Of a DNA stretch of 35,579 nucleotides, positions 9,433-16,602 are shown piece by piece. The DNA is taken from contig DUCT01000053.1 in assembly GCA_012959665.1 (NCBI GenBank), forward strand, positions 1-35,579, written 5' to 3'. The first letter of the stretch is position 1. The number at the start of each line of letters is the position of its first letter. A model generated the notes under the pieces. The model was not told the DNA's origin, did no database searches, and saw only the letters and a program-made list of their open reading frames with translations. The translations under genes and the position numbers were made by a program. This stretch comes from Myxococcales bacterium (GTDB taxonomy: Bacteria > Myxococcota_A > UBA9160 > UBA4427).

Positions 9433-10893
9433 TCAGTGGCCGCGATCCAAGGCGCTGGTGGTGGTCATCCGCTTCACCGCCGAAGGCGTAAACGGCAGTG
9501 ACTCCAGGCTATGGGATTCACGGAGCCAGCCGCCTCGGCCTGCCAGGGCGTTGACGAAGCTGGCGGCAACGGGTTCGAAAACCCGGTTGGGTGAATCGTC
9601 GGGCCAGCGCTGTTCCTCGGGGCGGTCCCCGCTGAAGCGGTGCACCAGAATCCCCACTTCGACTAGACGCTTTTTCCCCGTGTGGCTGATCCAGTAGAGG
9701 GGTTGAAGGGTCTGGTAGTCGATGTAGATCGTGATGGTACGGATCGTCTCGGATCGCTGGAGGCTGATTCCTTCGATCACCACTGCTTGGCGGACATCCC
9801 AGCGGTCGGCGGCCACGGAGAGACCGCTGGTTCCATAGTTGCGCCCCTGGGTGACGGGCCAGCCCTGTCGCTGGCCATTGAGCGGAGCGATGACGGTCTG
9901 CTCACCGCGGATACGCCAACGGTAGGCGTTGGGTCTGAGGTAGAGGCCCGTAAGCCCGGCACGCGCGTTTTCGCTGACGGCCAGGGACGGGCCCGCACCG
10001 GGCTGGATCGAAACGCCCCCGCTCAGGGCCATCCCGCCACCGCCCTGGCTCTGGTCGGCCACGCTGTAGCGCGGCATGAATGCGCCATCCACCCAGGGCG
10101 TTCCCGAGCGCCGGGTTTTGCGAAGGCTGGGTATATAGACGAACACGTCGTCGGGTTTACCCCAGCGCGTTTCGCTCCCGGGAGACCGGAATTGTCGCCA
10201 TGCGAGTTCCCGCGCGCCAAAGGGCGCGGTGAACTGCCCGCCTGTAGCCCACAGGAGATTCTTGGTGTCTGGGGAGCGGTAGTCGGTCTCGGCCAGGTCG
10301 GCACGTCCGGCGGCCTGGAAGGCGAAGAACTTGCCTTCGTAGCGCATCACGGCACCCATGCGAGTGGGGAAGTCGGTGATTCGAAAGCGTCCGCGATAGC
10401 CCGCGCCTCGAAAACGTTTTTCGAGATTCCAGGCCCAGCGGGTGGCGGCCATGGGATCGTCGGGGTCGATGGATGCCTGGGGGAAGGGAACTCCCGCCAC
10501 GTAGTTCGAAAGGTTCCCTTCGTCATCGAGGACAACGCCGGCCGCGTGTTTGTCGGTGGCCTCGAGGAAAAAGCGCGGCAGGGGATAGCGGCGGTGGCAC
10601 GGGCCGATCTCCATCAGCATGCCTTCAAAGAAGAAACTTTCGCGGTGCCGCCAAACCTCTCGGGGGAGCAGGGTTTGGAGCGCGAGAAGGCCTTCGGCGC
10701 TGACCTTCATTCCTTCCTTGACGATCATCGGCGTGGCGTCGGTGTCGGGTCGGCCATCGGGACCGCGCGGCGATATGGATGGACATTCGCCTTCGTCGGG
10801 AGGTGCCGCGAAGGAGGGGAGGGCGAGCAGCAGGCTGGTCAAACCAACGGCGAGAATTCCCAGTGGGACCCCCGATGCCGCGAGGCCTCGCAA
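9433..10893 (-). CDS. DUF1329 family protein (LolA-like fold, periplasmic)
   Basis: Exported 486-residue protein of the DUF1329 family, which is linked to outer-membrane lipoprotein sorting folds and usually travels with DUF1302 proteins. The signal peptide is VPLGILAVGLTSLLLALPSFAA. Recognisable stretches are MIVKEGMKVSAEGLLALQTLLP near the start, DDVFVYIPSLRKTRR in the middle and a late TITIYIDYQTLQPLYWISHT. The start is a TTG at 10893, immediately after the Trm112-like stop (TAG at 10897-10895). No Shine-Dalgarno is visible, so translation probably depends on coupling. No other start would leave an intact signal peptide. It is the last gene of the run starting with the thiolase and converges on the giant DUF1302 gene, with only 48 bases between the stops. 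Confidence 0.85.
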   Translation of the reverse strand: MRGLAASGVPLGILAVGLTSLLLALPSFAAPPDEGECPSISPRGPDGRPDTDATPMIVKEGMKVSAEGLLALQTLLPREVWRHRESFFFEGMLMEIGPCHRRYPLPRFFLEATDKHAAGVVLDDEGNLSNYVAGVPFPQASIDPDDPMAATRWAWNLEKRFRGAGYRGRFRITDFPTRMGAVMRYEGKFFAFQAAGRADLAETDYRSPDTKNLLWATGGQFTAPFGARELAWRQFRSPGSETRWGKPDDVFVYIPSLRKTRRSGTPWVDGAFMPRYSVADQSQGGGGMALSGGVSIQPGAGPSLAVSENARAGLTGLYLRPNAYRWRIRGEQTVIAPLNGQRQGWPVTQGRNYGTSGLSVAADRWDVRQAVVIEGISLQRSETIRTITIYIDYQTLQPLYWISHTGKKRLVEVGILVHRFSGDRPEEQRWPDDSPNRVFEPVAASFVNALAGRGGWLRESHSLESLPFTPSAVKRMTTTSALDRGH

Positions 10894-10894
10894 A

Positions 10895-11143
10895 CTAGAG
10901 TTCGATCGATTCTTCGATGAGCATGACCGGGATGCCGTCCTCGACGGGGTAGAGAATCTTGCCGTCTTCCCGGATCAGGCCCTCTTGAATCGCGGCAGCG
11001 ATGGCCTCGCCCCCGCGGTTGCGCAACTGGCCGGACTCAAATTCGCCATTCAATCGCGCGATCAACTCGGCTCCCGCGACGGCCACGGGCTGTCGGGTTT
11101 CCGGGCAAACAAGAATTTTAAGGAGTTCTTCACTGATCGGCAT
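10895..11143 (-). CDS. Trm112-like family protein (UPF0434/YcaR type)
   Basis: Small 82-residue protein with the Trm112-like pattern: LLKILVCPETRQPV at the start and KILYPVEDGIPVMLIEE at the end. Zinc-binding members carry two CxxC-like pairs. Here only one Cys (in LVCPET) remains and the position before the LYPVEDGIP block has no Cys, so zinc binding is probably lost. Bacterial members are poorly understood; the archaeal and eukaryotic relatives activate methyltransferases. The ATG at 11143 follows an AGGGGG about eight bases upstream. It lies 22 bases after the acyl-CoA dehydrogenase gene, and its stop abuts the DUF1329 start. The insertion between the conserved ends (RNRGGEAIAAAIQEGLIRED) is characteristic of metal-free versions, by my recollection of the family. 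Confidence 0.8.
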   Translation of the reverse strand: MPISEELLKILVCPETRQPVAVAGAELIARLNGEFESGQLRNRGGEAIAAAIQEGLIREDGKILYPVEDGIPVMLIEESIEL

Positions 11144-11165
11144 TGCGTGTCCCCCTGGACGAAAG

Positions 11166-12395
11166 CTAGCGCAGCATGGCCGACGGATAGTCGAGAATTC
11201 GGCGGGCCACGATGAGTTGATTGATTTGCTGGGTGCCTTCAAAGATGTCGTTGATCTTGGCGTCACGAAACCATTTCTCTACCAATATCTTGCGCGAGTA
11301 GCCCACGGGACCCAGGAGTTCGACGGTTTTCTGGCAGATTCGCGTGACCGCAAGCCCCGCCTTGGCCTTGGCGATGGACGCTTCGAGATTGTTGGGCTTC
11401 CCCTTGTTCATCATCCATGCAGCCTTCCAGGTCAGGAGACGCGCGGCCTGGAGATCCGCTTCCATCTCGATGACGTCGCGCTCGATGGCGGTGAGTTCCC
11501 GGGGTGGGGCGTCGTAGCGAATGGCGACGCCCTGGCGCTCGAGTTCCTCCTTGAGGAAATCCAGGGAGGCTCGCCCGACTCCGACCGCCATGGCGGCGAC
11601 GATGGGCCGGCTGGCATCGAAGGTGGCCATGGCTCCCTTGAAGCCCTTGTCTCCGGTTTTCTTTGAGGATTTCTTCTGGACGTCGGGGTTGCCCAGTAGA
11701 TGATCCTTCGGAACTCGGCAGTTCTCAAAGCGGAGGGAGGCGGTATCCGACGCGCGAATGCCCATTTTCTTTTCGCATCCGATGAGTTCCATGCCCGGAG
11801 TGTTGGCGGGGACGACGAATGACTTGATGCCCCCTCGGCCCGCGCTCTTGTCCACTGTGGCCCAGACAACGGTAATGCCGCCTTCCACGGTGGCGGACTG
11901 TTGCCCTGCGGTGCAGAAGATTTTGTGGCCGTTCAGGATCCATTCTTCTGTTTCCGGGTCAAAGTCTGCGGTGGTTTCGATTGCCGAGGCATCCGAACCG
12001 GCCGACGGTTCGGTGATCGCCATGGCGCCCCAAATGGGGTGGCCGTCCTCCTGGAAGCGGGAGAGGAAGAGTTCTCGCTGCTCGGGTGTACCCGCAGCGC
12101 CCACCGCCGAGCCGCCCAGGGCGGGAGTGGGCATTCTCAGGTAGAGGCCGCAATCTCCCCAGCAGATCTCCTCGGCCTGCACGCAGACGGTGACGAAACC
12201 ATCCGTGGGTTGGGAGATATCGACCGGGGCACCTTGGCGGCCGACCTTCCACCAGTAGTCAATCCACTCGACGGGGAGTGTGTGTTCCTCTTCGTCGTAC
12301 TTGCGCGAGATGGGGCGCATCTCTTTCCTTGCCATGGCGTTGTAGTGGGTGACTGAGATTTGGCTGTTCTCGGTCAGATCAAACGAAATGGCCAT
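11166..12395 (-). CDS. Acyl-CoA dehydrogenase
   Basis: FAD enzyme introducing the alpha-beta double bond in acyl-CoA substrates and passing electrons to ETF. The 409-residue protein has the usual order: a helical N-terminal domain, the FAD/substrate loop AMAITEPSAGSDASAIETTA, the middle beta domain, and the C-terminal helical domain ending in INDIFEGTQQINQLIVARRIL. The Glu in FEGT (about residue 386) aligns with the catalytic base of medium-chain acyl-CoA dehydrogenases. The ATG at 12395 has GAGGAG at a suitable distance. It follows a second, shorter acyl-CoA dehydrogenase gene after 56 bases. Actinobacterial steroid degraders often use two adjacent dehydrogenases as heterotetramers, which is possible here but not shown. 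Chain length and substrate cannot be read from the sequence. Confidence 0.92.
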   Translation of the reverse strand: MAISFDLTENSQISVTHYNAMARKEMRPISRKYDEEEHTLPVEWIDYWWKVGRQGAPVDISQPTDGFVTVCVQAEEICWGDCGLYLRMPTPALGGSAVGAAGTPEQRELFLSRFQEDGHPIWGAMAITEPSAGSDASAIETTADFDPETEEWILNGHKIFCTAGQQSATVEGGITVVWATVDKSAGRGGIKSFVVPANTPGMELIGCEKKMGIRASDTASLRFENCRVPKDHLLGNPDVQKKSSKKTGDKGFKGAMATFDASRPIVAAMAVGVGRASLDFLKEELERQGVAIRYDAPPRELTAIERDVIEMEADLQAARLLTWKAAWMMNKGKPNNLEASIAKAKAGLAVTRICQKTVELLGPVGYSRKILVEKWFRDAKINDIFEGTQQINQLIVARRILDYPSAMLR

Positions 12396-12451
12396 TTTAT
12401 CAACTCCTCGGGTTCGGCCGCGGGGCCTTACCGGCTCTTTACCAATCGACT

Positions 12452-13543
12452 CTAAACCAGGGTGAGTGCTTCGAAACTGCTGATGAATCCCCCGGCGTTG
12501 CGGAGGTACATCTCGGGCAGGTACTCGCGAATGAAGCCATGCCCACCGAAGATCTGGACAGCGTCATCGGAGACCTTCAGGGCAACGCGTCGGGCTTGGC
12601 TGTAGGCCAGTGAGGCGAGCCGCGCCGAAGGCTTTCCGGTGTCCAAGGCACACGCCGCCTCCCAGGTGAGCATACGCGCTCCATCGATCTCGATGGCCAT
12701 GTCGGCGATCTTGAAAGCGATGGCCTGGCGAGTCGCGATGGGAGAGCCAAAAGTTTTGCGTTCCTTCGCGTAGTCCCGGGACACCTCCAGAGCTGCGCGG
12801 CTCATGCCCACCGCGCATGCGGCCAGTCCGACGCGCCCCCGGTCGATGAGTTCACTCACCCCCGGTGGATTGTCGCCACCGAGGCGTGCACTGGCGGGTA
12901 CTTGAACGCCCGAAAATCTGACCTCGGCCATGGGCAGGCCGTGGGTGCCCAAGTTCTTCTCCAACTCAGCGGTCAGGCCGTCGGCGTCACGAGGGACGAG
13001 AAAGCCCTGGGTAGAGCCCTCGCTTTCGGCAAATACGAGCACTTCATTTCCGCCCTCGAGCCAGGGGACCTGGCATTTGATGCCTTCGATACGGAACCCA
13101 TTGCCCTCGGATTTTGCGGTGGTCTGGGGTCTGTGAACGTCGGAATCGAAGCGGGGTTCCACCGCGGCGAGAGCCCCGGGGACGAACTGGGGGCCGGTGA
13201 GGGTAGGCAGGATACGTTCGCGTTGTTCCTCGGTTCCGAAGCGCGCGACGGGCGTGGCCAGTAGGGATGGGGACAGAATGCCAAGAGCGGAGGAGAGATC
13301 TCCCCAGGCCAACTCCTCGGCGATCAAGCAGCCGAGCATTGCGCCGGGTTCTCCGCCCCCCCCGTATTCTTCGGGGATTCCGTTGGCGACGAGGCCAAGT
13401 TCGTGTGCACCGTTCAAGGCCGGCTGGGAGAGCGAGCCGCGCTCGTCCGACTCCCGGGCAATGGGCCTTATTTCGTTCTCAGCGAACTGGTGCACGGTTT
13501 CGACAATGAGGGCCTGTTCTTCAGTCGGCTCGAAATCGATCAT
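12452..13543 (-). CDS. Acyl-CoA dehydrogenase, short type
   Basis: The 363-residue acyl-CoA dehydrogenase-family protein starts MIDFEPTEEQALIVETVHQF, the usual helical N-terminus. Its FAD-binding region contains YAKERKTFGSPIATRQAIAF and the C-terminal signature QIFGGHGFIREYLPEMYLRNA. The canonical catalytic YEGT segment is changed to SSFEALTLV at the very end, so the Glu (about residue 358) may or may not act as base. The N-terminal TEPxxGSD loop of typical members is also modified (AAVEPRFDSDVHRP). The ATG at 13543 is one base after the thiolase stop (TAA at 13547-13545), so the two are translationally coupled. A longer upstream frame exists but lies inside the thiolase gene. It may be a non-catalytic partner of the next dehydrogenase. 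Confidence 0.88.
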   Translation of the reverse strand: MIDFEPTEEQALIVETVHQFAENEIRPIARESDERGSLSQPALNGAHELGLVANGIPEEYGGGGEPGAMLGCLIAEELAWGDLSSALGILSPSLLATPVARFGTEEQRERILPTLTGPQFVPGALAAVEPRFDSDVHRPQTTAKSEGNGFRIEGIKCQVPWLEGGNEVLVFAESEGSTQGFLVPRDADGLTAELEKNLGTHGLPMAEVRFSGVQVPASARLGGDNPPGVSELIDRGRVGLAACAVGMSRAALEVSRDYAKERKTFGSPIATRQAIAFKIADMAIEIDGARMLTWEAACALDTGKPSARLASLAYSQARRVALKVSDDAVQIFGGHGFIREYLPEMYLRNAGGFISSFEALTLV

Positions 13544-13544
13544 G

Positions 13545-14780
13545 TTAGATACGCTCCAAAATGGTGGCAGTTCCCATGCCGCCACCAATGCACATGGTGA
13601 CCAGTCCCGTCGTCTTGCCGCGTCGTTCAAGTTCGTCGAGGACCGTCCCGATTAGCATGGCGCCCGTGGCGCCCAGGGGATGGCCCAGAGCGATGGCGCC
13701 GCCGTTGACGTTGACTGTGTCGTGGTCCATGCCGATGTCCCGCATGGTCTTGAGGGGCACGGTGGCAAAGGCTTCGTTGATCTCGATCAGGTCGATGTCG
13801 CCGATCTCCATTCCCGCCTTGGCGAGGCACCGGGCGGTCGCCGGCGTCGGTGCGGTGAGCATAATGATGGGCTCGGCGGCTGCGGTGGCAGTCTGCAGAA
13901 TTCTGGCGCGGGGCTTGAGGCCGTGTGCCTTGGCGTATTCCGGGGAGGCGATCAGGATGGCGCTGGCTCCGTCCACGATGCCCGAAGAATTGGCCGCTGT
14001 GTGAAGGTGGTTGATCGAGTCAACTTCCGAGTAACGGGAGAGCGCCTTGGCGTCCATGGAAAGCGAGGCGCCCTTGTTTACGTAGCTCCCCATGGCCTCG
14101 AACGAGGACGGAAGTTTGCCCAGGCTCTCGACGGTTCCGCCGGGCCGGGGGTGCTCATCCACAGCCAGGGTTTGCTGGCCGTCGTTGTCCTTGATGGGAA
14201 CGAGGCTGGAGTCGAAGCGTCCTTCCTTCTGGGCGACGGCACAGCGCCGCTGGCTTTCCGCCGCGTAGGCGTCGAGTTCTTCGCGACTAAAGCCTTCGAG
14301 GGTGGCGATCAGGTCTGCCGAGATGCCTTGGGGCACCATGGGGTGAAGCGCATTGAGGTGGCCGTTGTGGCCGTACATGCCCGACTTGTCCGCGCCCATG
14401 GGAACCCGGGACATGGATTCCACGCCGCCCCCGACGACCAGGTCCTGCTGGCCCGCCATGACCCCCATGGCGGCAAAGTTGACGGCCTGCTGCCCCGAGC
14501 CACAGAAACGGTTGAGGGTGACCCCGGTGGCACCCGCTTCGGGCCAGCCCGCGTCCAGCACCGACATACGCGCAATGCAGGCGCCTTGTTCGCCCACGCT
14601 TGACACGCAACCCGCGACGACGTCCTCGACGTCGCCCGGGTCGAAGCTCGTTCGCGACTCAAGGGCGTTGAGGCACTGGGCGAGCAGGCGTTGGGGGTGG
14701 ATTCCGGAGAGGCTACCTGTGTCCTTTTTCCCCCTTCCTCGGGGGGTCCGAACGGCGTCGATGATCCAGGCTTCTGCCAT
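13545..14780 (-). CDS. Acetyl-CoA C-acyltransferase (thiolase)
   Basis: Catalyses thiolytic cleavage of 3-ketoacyl-CoA, the last step of beta-oxidation, or the reverse condensation. The 411-residue protein has all three thiolase signatures. The nucleophile is Cys93 in [26 protein letters not shown] carries the active-site His (about 367). CIGGGMGTA near the end carries the second Cys (about 397). [11 protein letters not shown] is also typical. The ATG at 14780 starts [15 protein letters not shown], the standard N-terminus, with GGAAG upstream; the longer open frame to 15038 reads through a minisatellite and is not coding. This is the first gene of the minus-strand run that includes both dehydrogenases. 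Confidence 0.94.
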   Translation of the reverse strand: MAEAWIIDAVRTPRGRGKKDTGSLSGIHPQRLLAQCLNALESRTSFDPGDVEDVVAGCVSSVGEQGACIARMSVLDAGWPEAGATGVTLNRFCGSGQQAVNFAAMGVMAGQQDLVVGGGVESMSRVPMGADKSGMYGHNGHLNALHPMVPQGISADLIATLEGFSREELDAYAAESQRRCAVAQKEGRFDSSLVPIKDNDGQQTLAVDEHPRPGGTVESLGKLPSSFEAMGSYVNKGASLSMDAKALSRYSEVDSINHLHTAANSSGIVDGASAILIASPEYAKAHGLKPRARILQTATAAAEPIIMLTAPTPATARCLAKAGMEIGDIDLIEINEAFATVPLKTMRDIGMDHDTVNVNGGAIALGHPLGATGAMLIGTVLDELERRGKTTGLVTMCIGGGMGTATILERI

Positions 14781-14795
14781 TGAGGTCTTCCTTTT

Positions 14796-14950
14796 GGTTC
14801 GCGTGGTGGTTCGCGTGGTGGTTGGCAAGAGTGGTTGGCAAGAGTGCTTGGCAAGGGTGGTTGGCAAGAGTGCTCGGCAAGAGTGCTTGGCAAGAGTGCT
14901 CGGCGAAGGGTGCGAGGCAAAGAGTGCTTGGCAAAGGGGGTTGGTAAGGG
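14796..14950. repeat. 13-bp minisatellite with 12-bp prefix, upstream of the thiolase
   Basis: Two perfect copies of a 12-base unit (GGTTCGCGTGGT, 14796-14819) are followed by tandem copies of a 13-base unit, consensus TTGGCAAGAGTGS. Full copies start at 14822, 14835, 14848, 14861, 14874 and 14887; 14-base variants start at 14900 and 14914, and a decayed copy at 14928. The array begins only 16 bases from the thiolase start codon, in its leader. Thirteen is not a multiple of three and there are no spacers, so it is neither coding nor CRISPR. Confidence 0.9.
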
Positions 14951-15254
14951 GGGGCGTGTTGGTTGGGCCGAGGGGGCATCGGAATTCGACCGAATGCTTG
15001 GTCGTGGGGGCTGGGTGTTCTCCTTGCGAGCCCGGCAAGGGCCCCTTCTCGACTCTGGGTCGGGCCGCATTCTACCAAGATGGTCCCGGCGCCGCATTTC
15101 CTGTCTGGCCGGACGCCCGGAACAGCGCGGATTCCTCGGCGTTCCTGGAACCGCAGGGGTTCGGGGAGGGGAGTCGGGAACCGTGGGGAGTCATGCAACC
15201 ATTGGATGCGTTGGAGGTGGGCTACACGCGTCCCAAAATGCGCCCTGCGTATGC

Positions 15255-15281
15255 TTGACGCGGCCAGCCGGTCGGTGTAAT
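15255..15281 (+). promoter_or_regulatory. Candidate sigma70-type promoter upstream of actA
   Basis: TTGACG (15255-15260) and TGTAAT (15276-15281) each match the consensus at five of six positions, but the spacer is 15 bases, shorter than optimal. It points to the act operon, whose first start codon is about 240 bases downstream. A hairpin follows directly, so the transcript would begin within it. Confidence 0.35.
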
Positions 15282-15282
15282 C

Positions 15283-15307
15283 AAGCCTGCGCCGTCGCAG
15301 GGCTTTT
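15283..15307 (+). terminator. Terminator-like hairpin in the act upstream region
   Basis: AGCCTGCG (15284-15291), loop CCGT and CGCAGGGCT (15296-15304) form an eight-pair stem with one bulged G, followed by four T. No plus-strand gene lies upstream, so it could end a small RNA, attenuate act transcription, or be a chance structure. Confidence 0.35.
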
Positions 15308-15520
15308 CGGACTTTTTCGAGTTGCGTCGGATTCGATTCAATAGCGCGATCAACGACTTCGAAGGCGCAGGACCCGGGGCCAAGCCCACCGGGTCAGAAT
15401 TCCGCGCCGAATCTCCTTCTCAGTCGGGTGGTCGCGAGTGAGCGTCTGCCAACGGACGAATTGCCAGCCTAGAGCGGGGCAACCGGACGGGGCCGACTTG
15501 CAGGGACAACCCATCCGCGC

Positions 15521-16414
15521 ATGAGCCCGATTCGAAAAAGTACCCTCCGTGTACGGCCGCCTTCCGGTCTTTTCTCCCCTGTATTCGCGCGGTTGAATGC
15601 GCTGGCATTCGCCCGGACCGCCCCATTGGGTTGGCTTCTGAGGGTTGCCGGGGTGATGGCGCTCGGCTTGGGGCTCGGCATGGCGCTCGGAATAGCGCTC
15701 CCTTTGATGGCGGCCCCGGCATGGGCATCCGATGACGGGCATTCCGACGGCGGGCACGCCGAAGAACCCCATGCGCCGACACCCACGGGTGATGTGTTTG
15801 TGGCGGGCAGTGTGTGCGAGGCCCACGAGCTGCGCGCGCTGGCGGCGGAAAAGCCCTCTATGACAATCGAGATTCCCCCGGAGTTCGCCGGTCAGTGGCC
15901 CTCCCGGAGCGCTTGCGAGAGCGCGCGTCTGGCGTGGGACCCCGAGGCACCGGGACCGATCCAGCCGATTCCCTTCAGCCACAAACACCACGCCGGCGAG
16001 TTCGGGATTGACTGCCAGTACTGCCACTCGGGGACCGATCGATCCCCGGCGGCGGGCGTTCCCTCTGTGGAGTTGTGCATGGGCTGCCATGCCCAGTTTC
16101 CTGCGTCGTATGACGAAATTGAGGGAATTCGGATTCTGAAGGAGCACTGGGAAGAGCGGAAGCCCATCGAGTGGATTCAAATCCACCGCCTGCCCGAGCA
16201 TGTTCAGTTTCGCCACAATCGGCATATCCAGGCGGGAGTGGAGTGTCAGACGTGTCATGGCCCGGTGGAGAAACTCGACAAACTCTATCTCGTGCCCGAC
16301 GAACACTGGAAATATGGCGTGCCGGTCCAGAAAATGGAAATGGGCTGGTGCCTCAATTGCCACCGGGACAACGACAACCAAGCGTCCATCGATTGTACGC
16401 GGTGCCACTATTGA
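15521..16414 (+). CDS. actA: Alternative complex III pentaheme cytochrome c subunit ActA
   Basis: Periplasmic multiheme cytochrome c of ACIII, which takes electrons from the iron-sulfur subunit ActB and hands them on. Five CxxCH heme motifs are visible: CQYCH (165), CMGCH (186), CQTCH (242), CLNCH (277) and CTRCH (292), the count expected for ActA. Additional His residues suited to distal ligation (HKHH, HRLPEHVQFRHNRH) are present. A hydrophobic segment (MALGLGLGMALGIALPLMAAPAWA) near residues 46-69 is the signal or anchor. The ATG at 15521 gives 297 residues and a long basic leader; internal starts (a TTG near 15593 or the ATG before MALGLG) are also possible because the Shine-Dalgarno is poor. 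First gene of the operon. Confidence 0.9.
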   Translation: MSPIRKSTLRVRPPSGLFSPVFARLNALAFARTAPLGWLLRVAGVMALGLGLGMALGIALPLMAAPAWASDDGHSDGGHAEEPHAPTPTGDVFVAGSVCEAHELRALAAEKPSMTIEIPPEFAGQWPSRSACESARLAWDPEAPGPIQPIPFSHKHHAGEFGIDCQYCHSGTDRSPAAGVPSVELCMGCHAQFPASYDEIEGIRILKEHWEERKPIEWIQIHRLPEHVQFRHNRHIQAGVECQTCHGPVEKLDKLYLVPDEHWKYGVPVQKMEMGWCLNCHRDNDNQASIDCTRCHY

Positions 16415-16602
16415 ATTGAAGTTTCTGAGGGTCCAACGCCCCTTATTGTTTCTTTAACGACGCGAGTTGCTTGCTGAGAGTCTTCAGGGCATAGGCATTC
16501 GCGAATCCACAGCGGTTCAACGATTCACAGTCTGCTTCGATGAGATCTTAAACGGGTCCGACTGCCGAACGGAAGACAAGAAATGGAAACCAGGCAATAG
16601 AA
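16415..16602 (+). other. Untranslated spacer between actA and actB
   Basis: A 188-base gap in an operon whose other junctions overlap. It has no gene. A 10-base palindrome ATTCGCGAAT lies at 16497-16506. It could hold a processing site or internal promoter, but no good promoter was read. Confidence 0.4.

Larger units (their letters stand above)
14951..15520. other. Gene-free region between the thiolase operon and the act operon
   Basis: About 570 bases separate the minisatellite from actA on the divergent strand. No frame here shows a convincing protein: open frames are low-complexity or antisense to actA. The region must hold the promoters of both operons. The only readable elements are the candidate promoter and hairpin near 15255-15307. 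Confidence 0.6.

Noticed and set aside
14822-14950. CRISPR-like array
   Set aside because: Units are directly adjacent 13-mers with no spacers, and no cas gene is present.
14781-15038. N-terminal extension of the thiolase through the minisatellite
   Set aside because: It encodes repetitive Thr/Leu/Pro sequence, and [15 protein letters not shown] at 14780 is the normal thiolase start.
15350-16408. A 352-codon minus-strand frame opposite actA
   Set aside because: Antisense to the five heme motifs of ActA; no domain recognised.
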